This document shows, in pieces, positions 1 to 5,182 of a stretch of DNA of 5,182 bases. Source of the stretch: Nitrososphaeraceae archaeon (GTDB lineage Archaea > Thermoproteota > Nitrososphaeria > Nitrososphaerales > Nitrososphaeraceae). The position numbers were made by a program, and so were the translations under genes. Under the pieces are notes generated by a model that worked only from the letters and a program-made list of their open reading frames with translations, was not told the DNA's origin and did not search any database. Position 1 is the first letter of the stretch; each line of letters starts with the position of its first letter. The stretch spans positions 1 through 5,182 of the forward strand of contig JAICQW010000138.1 in NCBI GenBank assembly GCA_025937665.1, in the 5' to 3' direction.

Positions 1-146
1 TCGGCCTCTATAACAAAATTTACTAAGACAAGGTAACATGAGGGCGTTACTACTGTTAACAAAACGTATGCACAAATTAAATAAATGAAGCACCTGTTCC
101 TCAATAATAAATACTCCATGGCTAATTTCATTTAATCTGAATGGTA

Positions 147-1178
147 TTACTTGGACACGTGGAATATTTCAACCTGTCCGCCAAATGAGTACCATGTTTT
201 ACCTCCTATGACGTAGATATCGTTGCCAATTGCGATGGCTTCTAGACCCAATCGAGCAGTTGGCAATGGTGCTTCAGTTGTCCAAGTATTATTAATGGTA
301 TCGAAATTTTCGTTTTCCGAAAATGTTCCATTTACCTTCTGACCTCCGAAAACATAGATGTGGTTACCGACGGAAGCGGAAGCTAGTCCACTTCTTTTTG
401 TGGGCATTTGTTCAAGTGTAGTCCATGTATTATTAGCAGGATCATACATCTCATTGTCATTGAGATTTGAAAGACCCTCATTTATGGGACGCGGAATCCC
501 ATTCCCTAGGAGTCGCCCACCTATCACATATAACTTTCCATCGACCACTGAAGATGTCGGGTGATGTCTAGCGGTGGGCATTGGGGCCATCTCAGTCCAT
601 GTATTATTTTTAGGATCGTACACTAAATTAGTATCGACAACATTATGAACATCGTCTACGCCTCCTACTGCATATAATTTTCCATTAATAAAATTTACAG
701 TCATTGCCGTCCTGGCAGCCGGCATAGATTTGCCTTCATTCCATTTATTCAGCGCAGGATCATATATGAATAACTTGTTAGAGTAACCATTTGTATGAGT
801 GCCTCCCACAGCATATAACTTGCCATCAAATGAAGAGAGTCCTACGTGATTGGCGGATATTGGTAACGGAGCTGCCGTGCTCCACTTATCAGTCCTTATA
901 TCATAGACTTCTGTAATGTTTGTCTTTTTTATTTTGTAAGCTTCGCCACCTACTACATATATCTTGTCTCCTAACATAGCAACACCAGATTCTGATCTCG
1001 GAGTGGGCATTTTGCTAGCATTGGTCCATGATGAGTTCGTTTCTGGTGTGGATAATATTGATGTAGATGATGCAGGCGTCAAAAATAGCAATGTGAAAAA
1101 GCAATTTAATGAGACAACTAATACTATGAATATTTTTGATTGTTCTGAAATAACATCATAGTTCAAAAGCAAAGCCAT
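147..1178 (-). CDS. Exported Kelch-repeat beta-propeller protein
   Basis: The 343-residue protein has a short N-terminal segment, a hydrophobic stretch at about residues 15-36 (signal peptide or single membrane anchor), a Ser/Thr-rich linker (about 37-50) and then Kelch repeats to the end. Six Gly-Gly pairs, at residues 77-78, 125-126, 172-173, 220-221, 278-279 and 325-326, each follow an IYV/LYA/LYV strand. They alternate with Y-D-P-x-N-N-T-W and M-P-T-x-R signatures, which predicts a six-bladed propeller. Kelch propellers are binding scaffolds; no catalytic residues of a galactose-oxidase type are evident, so no reaction is assigned. N-X-S/T sequons occur at N48, N53, N87, N191, N249, N283 and N296, compatible with a glycosylated surface protein. 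ATG at 1178 is chosen because it precedes the hydrophobic segment and a TATA-like element lies 26 bases upstream. It is downstream of a glycosyltransferase gene on the same strand (59-base gap) and may be co-transcribed or use its own promoter. The fold is confident; the biological role is unknown. Confidence 0.88.
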   Translation of the reverse strand: MALLLNYDVISEQSKIFIVLVVSLNCFFTLLFLTPASSTSILSTPETNSSWTNASKMPTPRSESGVAMLGDKIYVVGGEAYKIKKTNITEVYDIRTDKWSTAAPLPISANHVGLSSFDGKLYAVGGTHTNGYSNKLFIYDPALNKWNEGKSMPAARTAMTVNFINGKLYAVGGVDDVHNVVDTNLVYDPKNNTWTEMAPMPTARHHPTSSVVDGKLYVIGGRLLGNGIPRPINEGLSNLNDNEMYDPANNTWTTLEQMPTKRSGLASASVGNHIYVFGGQKVNGTFSENENFDTINNTWTTEAPLPTARLGLEAIAIGNDIYVIGGKTWYSFGGQVEIFHVSK

Positions 1179-1199
1179 TTAGATTTAAAATACTAGTCC

Positions 1200-1209
1200 A
1201 ATAAGTATT
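1200..1209 (-). promoter_or_regulatory. TATA-like element for the Kelch gene
   Basis: Read on the minus strand, AATACTTATT is preceded by an A-rich run that could serve as the TFB-recognition element. Its centre is about 26 bases from the ATG at 1178, which would start the transcript at or next to the start codon (leaderless). The match to an archaeal TATA consensus is only moderate, and read-through from the upstream glycosyltransferase is equally possible. Confidence 0.35.
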
Positions 1210-1237
1210 TTTTTACCTATTGCTTAACCTATTAGTA

Positions 1238-2527
1238 CTATCTTGTGTTTGATCGAGTCCATCTTACATCTCTTTTGCCTCTCATTAACCAGAATAGCGC
1301 TATTACAGTAATTAGTTGTGTATAGATGAGAGTAGTAATCGAGTTCCTGAGCAGAATTGCTCCTCCGATAACACCACTGGCAATTGATACTGTCGCCAGA
1401 ATCCCAAGACTAGAAATCGCCTCCAATATGACAGGAACAAGTAGGGCAGTCAGGACACAGGCCAGAATCGGAGAAACTAAGCAAACAAAAATTCTATATG
1501 GGAAAATGAACATTCCAAAGTATCCGTACCGAGAATTAAATGATAGAGATTTGAATCTCAATGTCTCGATCAATCCTCCCAGTGCCCTTCTTGATTTGAT
1601 CTTAAAGTAGTCAAAGAATTGAGTAGGAGAGCGTTCAACAAAGTGTGCATTTTGATTAACAACTACTCTGAATCCTTTGGATATGATTTGAAGCGCGATA
1701 TTTGAGTCATCTGCAAGCGTATCTTCATCCACAGTATTAATTATTCCACTTCTAAAAGCACAGGCTTCTCCTGATAACCAAGACGTAGAGTGGGTTGAGC
1801 TTTCCAACAACCTAATCCTGTCCTTATGCACCCAGAATTTAAATTCAGAGTCAGAAAGATGACTTTCTTCTTTATTTGGTACATCATAGACAGCTGATGC
1901 TGCACCTATTTTAGGGTCCTTGAATGAGTCAACAAGTTGCCTAATGGTTTCTCTATTATAGAGAGTGGTTCCATCAGTGAGAATAATTATTTCCCCTTTA
2001 CATCTCTGTAATCCTAAATTGATGGCATGCGCTTTGCCTTTTCTTACTTCTTCTGTAAGCAAAATTATGGTATTTCCAAAAGTAGATTGAACAATTGATC
2101 GGGTCTGGTCCCTAGATCCTGAATCGATAACAATTATTTCCAATTTATTTTTAGGATAATCACTATCAAGTATATTATCGAGCCGGCGTTCAATGTCACG
2201 TTCTTCATTATAGACTGGAATTACGATAGATACATTGGGTAAATCAATTGGTGAAGTCGAGTATCTGGACTTGTTCTCAGATTTCAAATTTACTCTTTTC
2301 TTTGATAATCTGTTCAAAAGAATGGGATATGCAAAATGTATTACCAGAACCAAGAAGAGTATGGCAACAAAAAGCACACTGATTGACATCTGGATACTTA
2401 AAAATAATACACAAATAATAATTTTAAGATTCTTAGTAAAGTTGAATCCTATCTTAGAAATGACGTTTCTTGTTTTAGCACTTGAGCAATAACTTGAACA
2501 AAAATAATACAAAAATCCAAGTATCAT
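1238..2527 (-). CDS. Membrane GT2 glycosyltransferase, cellulose-synthase/hyaluronan-synthase-like
   Basis: The 429-residue inverting nucleotide-sugar transferase has its catalytic domain between membrane helices. The domain begins with VSIVIPVYNEE (99-109), followed by the nucleotide-binding IDSGSRDQT (134-142), KGKAHAINLGL (163-173), the metal-site region LTDGTT (183-188), LSGEACAFR (251-259), the likely catalytic-base motif LADDSN (271-276) and a KIKSRRALGG segment (309-318) where processive relatives carry Q-x-x-R-W. Hydrophobic stretches at about 34-71, 336-370, 373-393 and 397-415 place it in the cytoplasmic membrane. The acceptor and sugar cannot be read from sequence. The second Asp of the usual D-x-D is Thr, and Q-x-x-R-W is not intact, so processivity is uncertain. 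The start is uncertain: Met1 gives a Cys/aromatic-rich 46-residue extension, while Met47 (ATG at 2389) would begin directly in a normal first helix, give 383 residues, and has an AT-rich TATA-like sequence (about 2412-2421) 27 bases upstream. It is transcribed divergently from the second GT2 gene. Confidence 0.88.
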   Translation of the reverse strand: MILGFLYYFCSSYCSSAKTRNVISKIGFNFTKNLKIIICVLFLSIQMSISVLFVAILFLVLVIHFAYPILLNRLSKKRVNLKSENKSRYSTSPIDLPNVSIVIPVYNEERDIERRLDNILDSDYPKNKLEIIVIDSGSRDQTRSIVQSTFGNTIILLTEEVRKGKAHAINLGLQRCKGEIIILTDGTTLYNRETIRQLVDSFKDPKIGAASAVYDVPNKEESHLSDSEFKFWVHKDRIRLLESSTHSTSWLSGEACAFRSGIINTVDEDTLADDSNIALQIISKGFRVVVNQNAHFVERSPTQFFDYFKIKSRRALGGLIETLRFKSLSFNSRYGYFGMFIFPYRIFVCLVSPILACVLTALLVPVILEAISSLGILATVSIASGVIGGAILLRNSITTLIYTQLITVIALFWLMRGKRDVRWTRSNTR

Positions 2528-2584
2528 CTTGAGTAACGAGTTTCATCTTAATGCTTATCAAACATATGAATTTTCTTGTGTTTG

Positions 2585-2773
2585 TTAATCCCAATTGCTC
2601 AAATGTGCTATCATACCATGGCTACGAGCCTTTGCGCATTCTCTAATATTCAGATTAAAAACGGTTGGCAACTTAATATCTAGTGCCTCGGGCATCCTAA
2701 TTCAGTCAAAAATTAACAATACATATCGAAATATTTTTGCAGCAAGTGCTCTCATTCCGAGTCCAGAGGCCAT
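2585..2773 (-). pseudogene. Possible decayed small reading frame with one in-frame stop
   Basis: On the minus strand one frame runs 63 codons from ATG at 2773 to TAA at 2585-2587, broken only by a TGA after codon 23. The part before the stop starts MASGLGMRALAAKIF. The part after it contains an ATG (2695) and reads through segments such as EALDIKLPTVFNLNIREC to a natural stop, so 2585-2695 alone is a 36-codon ORF. Composition looks protein-like, and it may be the remains of a lost gene or an expressed small protein. No family was recognised. The opposite strand of the same interval also yields protein-like fragments (for example YFCSKCSHSESRGH) broken by stops, so even the strand is uncertain. 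Confidence 0.2.
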
Positions 2774-2926
2774 ACTATTGAATGGGAATTGCTAGCTAGA
2801 ACAGAAACAGGCTATTAAGGGTAATACTACTAGATTAAATACAATCAGGCAGCAATCTAATTCGCATCTGTTTGTAGGGATTATTTCAAATCCAGTCATG
2901 CCATTTCCCGCAATGCTTTTTCAAAA

Positions 2927-2934
2927 TTAATATA
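2927..2934 (+). promoter_or_regulatory. TATA box of the DPM1-like glycosyltransferase gene
   Basis: TTAATATA preceded by TTTTTCAAAA is a good archaeal TATA/BRE arrangement. Transcription would start about 27 bases after its centre, near 2957, leaving a leader of only about 8 bases before the ATG at 2965. A GGGAGGA sequence at 2944-2950 looks like a Shine-Dalgarno site but is 14 bases from the ATG and would lie upstream of the predicted transcript start, so it probably is not used unless transcription begins earlier. Confidence 0.55.
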
Positions 2935-2964
2935 TTGCCTACTGGGAGGAAAACTAAGCATTAA

Positions 2965-4170
2965 ATGGAAAAAATACCAGTTAAGGACGATCCTGCACTA
3001 AATGACATTCCAAAGGTAGTAGTCTGCATTCCTGCCTATAATGAAGCAAAATATATTGGGATTATAGTTCAACATGCTTTGAAACATGCGAATGAAGTGA
3101 TTGTTTGTGATGATGGTTCCACAGATGATACATCCATGCGTGCCAAGGAAGCTGGAGCATTAGTGATTAATCATCCTAAAAACGTTGGTTATGGTATGTC
3201 AATCCGGACGCTTTTTAAGAAGGCATTGGAGAGAAAAGCTGAAATTGTAGTAACGATAGACGCCGATGGACAGCATGATCCTGAGCAAATTCCAAGTATT
3301 GTTGAACCTATACTAAAAAATGGATATGATATTGTCATTGGTTCTAGATTTATTGAGAATAAGGATGAGTTGAGAATTCCATTTTATAGAAGTTTTGGGA
3401 TAAAGACGATAACCAAATTCGCAAAGCAAGCTTCGTATAAGAATCTTACAGATGCACAGAGTGGTTTTAGAGGTTACAAAAGGTACGCTTTAGAAACTAT
3501 GAACCTGGCAGAGGATGGAATGCAAATATCCACAGAGATATTGTTGAGAGCAGGTTCTAACAATCTAACTGTGACAGAAGTTCCGGTAAAAGTTAACTAT
3601 GATGTTGAAAATGCTTCGACTCATAATTTTTTATCCCACGGTGTAAGTGTACTTTTTAGTGTAATCCAATTCATTTCATTCAGGCATCCTTTACTATTTT
3701 ATGGATTACCCGGTATTGCATTACTCATCATTTCTGCATATTTTGCTTACAACGCATTAGCATTGTTCTCTGAAACTAGATTCATTTCAATCAACATGAT
3801 ACTATTGTCAATAACAGCTACAATTAGTGGAATTATCTTGCTAACTACAGGTAACATCCTGTTTACAATTTCCGTTATGACAAAGCAGAGGAAATTTACA
3901 TTAGCATATAGAATAATCCAATTTGTTTCATTAAAACATCCGATACTATTCTATGGACTACCTGGTATAGTATTATTAGCAATTTCTGGATATTTTGCCT
4001 ATAACGCTTTAGATTATTTTTCATCCAATCGATATGTTACAGTGTTACTTACAAACCGGTTATTTCTTACCTTCGGCGCTGCAATTATCGCGATAATTTT
4101 ATTGACCACAGGTAGCATGCTGTATGCAATTGTTGCCATGCTAAAAGGAAAAATAAGACTAGACTCATAG
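2965..4170 (+). CDS. GT2 polyprenyl-phosphate glycosyltransferase (DPM1/GtrB-like) with duplicated membrane module
   Basis: The 401-residue protein is predicted to move a sugar from a nucleotide donor onto a polyprenyl (dolichyl) phosphate at the cytoplasmic membrane face, supplying lipid-linked sugar for glycan or glycoprotein assembly. Family motifs are intact: VVVCIPAYNEA (18-28), CDDGSTDDT (48-56), the D-x-D metal site in TIDADGQHDP (97-106), VIGSRF (124-129), AQSGFRGY (164-171), the STEILLRAG region (189-197) and TEVPVKVNY (204-212). After this come two copies of a two-helix membrane module (about 233-310 and 317-396), each beginning IQF-x-S-x-x-HP-x-LFYGLPGI and ending around LLTTG. Many DPM1-like relatives have one such module, so this protein is longer than usual by about one copy. 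The start is the first ATG in the frame and sits just after a good TATA box. The donor sugar cannot be determined. It is divergent from the other GT2 gene, suggesting a shared surface-glycan role. Confidence 0.92.
   Translation: MEKIPVKDDPALNDIPKVVVCIPAYNEAKYIGIIVQHALKHANEVIVCDDGSTDDTSMRAKEAGALVINHPKNVGYGMSIRTLFKKALERKAEIVVTIDADGQHDPEQIPSIVEPILKNGYDIVIGSRFIENKDELRIPFYRSFGIKTITKFAKQASYKNLTDAQSGFRGYKRYALETMNLAEDGMQISTEILLRAGSNNLTVTEVPVKVNYDVENASTHNFLSHGVSVLFSVIQFISFRHPLLFYGLPGIALLIISAYFAYNALALFSETRFISINMILLSITATISGIILLTTGNILFTISVMTKQRKFTLAYRIIQFVSLKHPILFYGLPGIVLLAISGYFAYNALDYFSSNRYVTVLLTNRLFLTFGAAIIAIILLTTGSMLYAIVAMLKGKIRLDS
3661..3882 (+). repeat. Membrane module copy 1 inside the glycosyltransferase gene
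   Basis: Residues 233-306 of the glycosyltransferase form the first of two homologous membrane units. The leading 99 bases (3661-3759) match the leading 99 bases of copy 2 at about 77 positions by hand count, and 25 of the 33 encoded residues are identical. The copies are offset by 84 residues at the start and 87 near the LLTTG end, so about three residues have been gained or lost. Confidence 0.85.
3913..4143 (+). repeat. Membrane module copy 2 inside the glycosyltransferase gene
   Basis: Residues 317-393 repeat copy 1 in the same order: IQF-x-S-x-x-HP, LFYGLPGI, ISGYFAYNAL, a variable loop, then ILLTTG and a final helix ending in AMLKGK. The variable loop and second helix have diverged far more than the first helix, which suggests that the HP-x-LFYGLPG segment is constrained. 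Confidence 0.85.
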
Positions 4171-4182
4171 GCACAAAATGCC

Positions 4183-4204
4183 CTTTACCATTTTCCTGTA
4201 ATCG
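4183..4204 (+). repeat. 22-base direct repeat, copy 1
   Basis: CTTTACCA, then T, then TTTCCTGTAATCG. It begins 13 bases after the stop codon of the glycosyltransferase gene and matches copy 2 at 21 of 22 positions. The role is unknown; it could be an mRNA 3' element or a protein-binding site ahead of the next gene. Confidence 0.8.
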
Positions 4205-4221
4205 CCCATAATGATAAATCG

Positions 4222-4243
4222 CTTTACCAATTTCCTGTAATCG
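4222..4243 (+). repeat. 22-base direct repeat, copy 2
   Basis: CTTTACCA, then A, then TTTCCTGTAATCG; the single difference from copy 1 is the ninth base. Start-to-start distance is 39 bases, close to four helical turns, so proteins bound to both copies would face the same side of the DNA. It lies about 64 bases upstream of the TATA box of the small Cys-rich gene. Confidence 0.8.
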
Positions 4244-4306
4244 GTCAAATAGATTCAATATGGATAAATTTTCTATTATTAGATGACAGAAGAAAATTGA
4301 GATAAG

Positions 4307-4314
4307 TTTAAATG
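4307..4314 (+). promoter_or_regulatory. TATA box of the small Cys-rich peptide gene
   Basis: TTTAAATG, with the purine-rich GAGATAAG overlapping its left side as a possible BRE. The centre is about 29 bases before the ATG at 4340, so transcription would begin within a few bases of the start codon. No Shine-Dalgarno sequence lies between them, consistent with leaderless translation. Confidence 0.6.
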
Positions 4315-4339
4315 CATGGGAATCATACCGTCACTTACA

Positions 4340-4444
4340 ATGAATACTAAAATCGATCTAACAATCGTAGATCTAACCGCAGAAAAAGCAAGACGCGAAA
4401 TAGGCAAATGCGGCGGCGGCAACTGCTGCAGCGGCGAAGAATAA
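4340..4444 (+). CDS. 34-residue peptide with Cys/Gly-rich C-terminus
   Basis: ATG to TAA encodes 34 residues. Residues 4-21 (KIDLTIVDL, then TAEKARREI) form a charged, probably helical N-terminal part. Residues 22-34 are GKCGGGNCCSGEE, with Cys at 24, 29 and 30. I know no named family for it. Supporting a real gene are a TATA box at leaderless distance, a T-rich terminator 16 bases after the stop, and codon choice unlike the neighbours: GGC, TGC, AAC, AGC and ATC are used almost throughout the tail where nearby genes prefer A/T endings, as in strongly expressed genes or a recently acquired one. The C-x4-C-C tail could bind a soft metal such as copper or zinc, form disulfides, or be the core of a modified (RiPP-like) peptide with residues 1-21 as leader. 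No modifying enzyme or transporter is in the window. A structured small RNA is the main alternative, since GCGGC and GCTGC segments in the tail can pair. Confidence 0.65.
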   Translation: MNTKIDLTIVDLTAEKARREIGKCGGGNCCSGEE

Positions 4445-4460
4445 ACAGATCTAGAACGTC

Positions 4461-4478
4461 TTTTTTTATTTTTTTTTA
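4461..4478 (+). terminator. T-tract terminator after the Cys-rich peptide gene
   Basis: Seven T, one A, then ten T, beginning 16 bases after the TAA at 4442-4444. Archaeal RNA polymerase terminates at such U-rich tracts without needing a hairpin. It closes the TATA-ORF-terminator unit as a short monocistronic transcript of roughly 125-140 bases. Confidence 0.65.
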
Positions 4479-4588
4479 ATCCTTGATTTTTATTGATTAT
4501 TAGGTCTCACTAATATTAATTCACGCTTACATTAAGCGGCGTCCCAATGATTCATCTCGAAGGTTGCATATCAAACCTCCAACACAAC

Positions 4589-4608
4589 AAAAAAACCTCA
4601 AAAAAAAA
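4589..4608 (-). terminator. Double T-tract terminator for the right-end minus-strand ORF
   Basis: On the plus strand this is seven A (4589-4595), CCTC, then nine A (4600-4608), so the minus-strand transcript carries two U-runs about 84 bases after the TGA of the 4692-5168 reading frame. With the plus-strand T-tract at 4461-4478 it gives each convergent unit its own stop. Confidence 0.5.
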
Positions 4609-4691
4609 GTAGTTCGGACTAAAGTAGACTATCCATTCCTATTTATCAATCTGCAAATGTGTTGCACTCATCAAAATATAGTAGAATTGGC

Positions 4692-5168
4692 TCAAAAGTA
4701 TTTGTCCAGCGTAGTCTTATTGCATAAAATTTTTTCTACAAGTGACGTAATTGTAAGCAAATTGTCTATCGCTTCATACGTATAATCAGTGGCGTTGTTT
4801 ATGATTTTCTTTGTTTCGTTAAGTGATAAATAATTTGAAATTAAATTACAATAATTGATCTGCTCTGTTATGCACTGAATGACCGGGGAATCAATACCAT
4901 AATTATTCGCTTTTTTATAGGACTTCTTGTTAGAAATCTTTGTCAAGTATTTCCGAAATATACGATGATTTTTTGAAAGATGCAGAACATGCTGATAAAC
5001 TCTAAATTTTAATGAAGTAATAGAGCATCCCCAATCGGAATTACTTATGGCCGCCAATTTTGGTGAAATGGCTATCAAAAATGCTCGGTACAAAGCAAGT
5101 TTTCCCTTCGCTTGATCGGAACAGTTAAAGATATATCTAAAAAAAGGAACTGAATAAAAAGGACACAC
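4692..5168 (-). CDS. Hypothetical protein, probably 5'-partial at the window edge
   Basis: A 158-codon frame ends in TGA. The only start codon inside the window is GTG at 5168, and the frame stays open through the remaining bases to the right edge, so the true start may lie outside. There is no Met codon in the whole stretch. The product is Lys/Asn/Ile/Ser-rich with mostly helical character (for example LKFRVYQHVLHLSKNHRIF and TEQINYCNLISNYLSLNETK). It has five Cys with no zinc-finger spacing and no clear membrane span. I recognise no family. A T-rich terminator downstream on the same strand supports transcription in this direction. Low GC and lack of motifs leave open that this is a chance open frame or a fragment of a larger gene. 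Confidence 0.45.
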   Translation of the reverse strand: MCPFYSVPFFRYIFNCSDQAKGKLALYRAFLIAISPKLAAISNSDWGCSITSLKFRVYQHVLHLSKNHRIFRKYLTKISNKKSYKKANNYGIDSPVIQCITEQINYCNLISNYLSLNETKKIINNATDYTYEAIDNLLTITSLVEKILCNKTTLDKYF

Positions 5169-5182
5169 AGTCCAAAAATAAA

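Larger units (their letters stand above)
2528..2964. other. Divergent intergenic region, 437 bases
   Basis: This separates the two glycosyltransferase genes. It holds the promoter of the rightward gene near its right end, a possible decayed reading frame on the minus strand (2585-2773), and a weak inverted repeat (TAGATT 2831-2836 / AATCTA 2854-2859, 17-base loop). No clear TATA box is seen 26 bases before the leftward start at 2527; the best local sequence there is AAGCATTA. No tRNA-like or other structured RNA was recognised. Confidence 0.6.

Noticed and set aside
1..146. Short minus-strand frame from ATG at 39 running off the left edge
   Set aside because: Only 13 codons are visible and no promoter can be assigned; nothing else in this stretch (no tRNA, no clear terminator) could be supported.
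964..1161. Plus-strand open frames inside the Kelch and GT2 genes (358-564, 964-1161, 1326-1610, 2235-2492)
   Set aside because: They are antisense shadows of strongly supported minus-strand genes with clear motifs.
2595..2795. 66-codon plus-strand open frame in the divergent intergenic region
   Set aside because: No TATA box or ribosome site is apparent, and its hydrophobic Leu/Ile/Ser composition looks like antisense of another frame; no family resemblance.
2831..2859. Inverted repeat TAGATT / AATCTA as an operator or hairpin
   Set aside because: Six-base arms with a 17-base loop are expected by chance in AT-rich DNA.
2944..2950. GGGAGGA as ribosome-binding site for the gene at 2965
   Set aside because: It lies 14 bases from the ATG and upstream of the transcript start predicted from the TATA box at 2927-2934, so it may never be transcribed.
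4183..4243. The 22-base repeat pair as a CRISPR array
   Set aside because: There are only two copies, the 17-base spacer is too short, and no cas genes or further repeats are nearby.
4564..4785. 73-codon plus-strand open frame starting with TTG
   Set aside because: It has a weak start codon, no promoter, a low-complexity Lys-rich beginning over the A-runs that better serve as a minus-strand terminator, and overlap with the opposite-strand hypothetical gene.

Overview
The window looks archaeal, most likely from an ammonia-oxidising thaumarchaeon (Nitrososphaeria, Nitrosocosmicus-like). This is inferred from style rather than from a marker gene. The DNA is AT-rich. Several genes have a TATA-like element about 26-34 bases before the start codon and no usable Shine-Dalgarno site between them, as expected for leaderless or short-leader archaeal transcripts. 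T-rich tracts stand in for hairpin terminators, and the gene content (Kelch-propeller surface protein, membrane GT2 glycosyltransferases) is typical of that group. No rRNA, tRNA, CRISPR array or recognisable insertion sequence was found.

Layout, left to right. Positions 1-146 hold nothing I can name. On the minus strand, 147-1178 encodes a membrane-anchored or secreted six-repeat Kelch propeller. It lies 59 bases downstream of 1238-2527 (minus), a membrane-bound GT2 glycosyltransferase of the processive/cellulose-synthase-like type. A 437-base divergent intergenic region follows; it contains a possible decayed reading frame and the promoter of the next gene. At 2965-4170 (plus) is a second GT2 enzyme, of the polyprenyl-phosphate (DPM1/GtrB-like) type, whose C-terminal membrane module is present twice in tandem. 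Immediately after it come two near-identical 22-base direct repeats 39 bases apart. Next is a small gene at 4340-4444 with its own TATA box and T-tract terminator, encoding a 34-residue peptide ending in a Cys/Gly-rich tail (GKCGGGNCCSGEE). The right end carries a minus-strand hypothetical reading frame (4692-5168) that is still open at the window edge.

How the genes may work together: the two glycosyltransferases and the exported Kelch protein, which has several N-X-S/T sequons, fit a cell-surface glycan or glycoprotein locus. One enzyme would load a sugar onto a lipid carrier, the other would transfer or polymerise sugars at the membrane, and the propeller would be an exported, possibly glycosylated product. 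This link is inference from adjacency. The Cys-rich mini-gene is transcriptionally independent of these genes and is the least explained element here.
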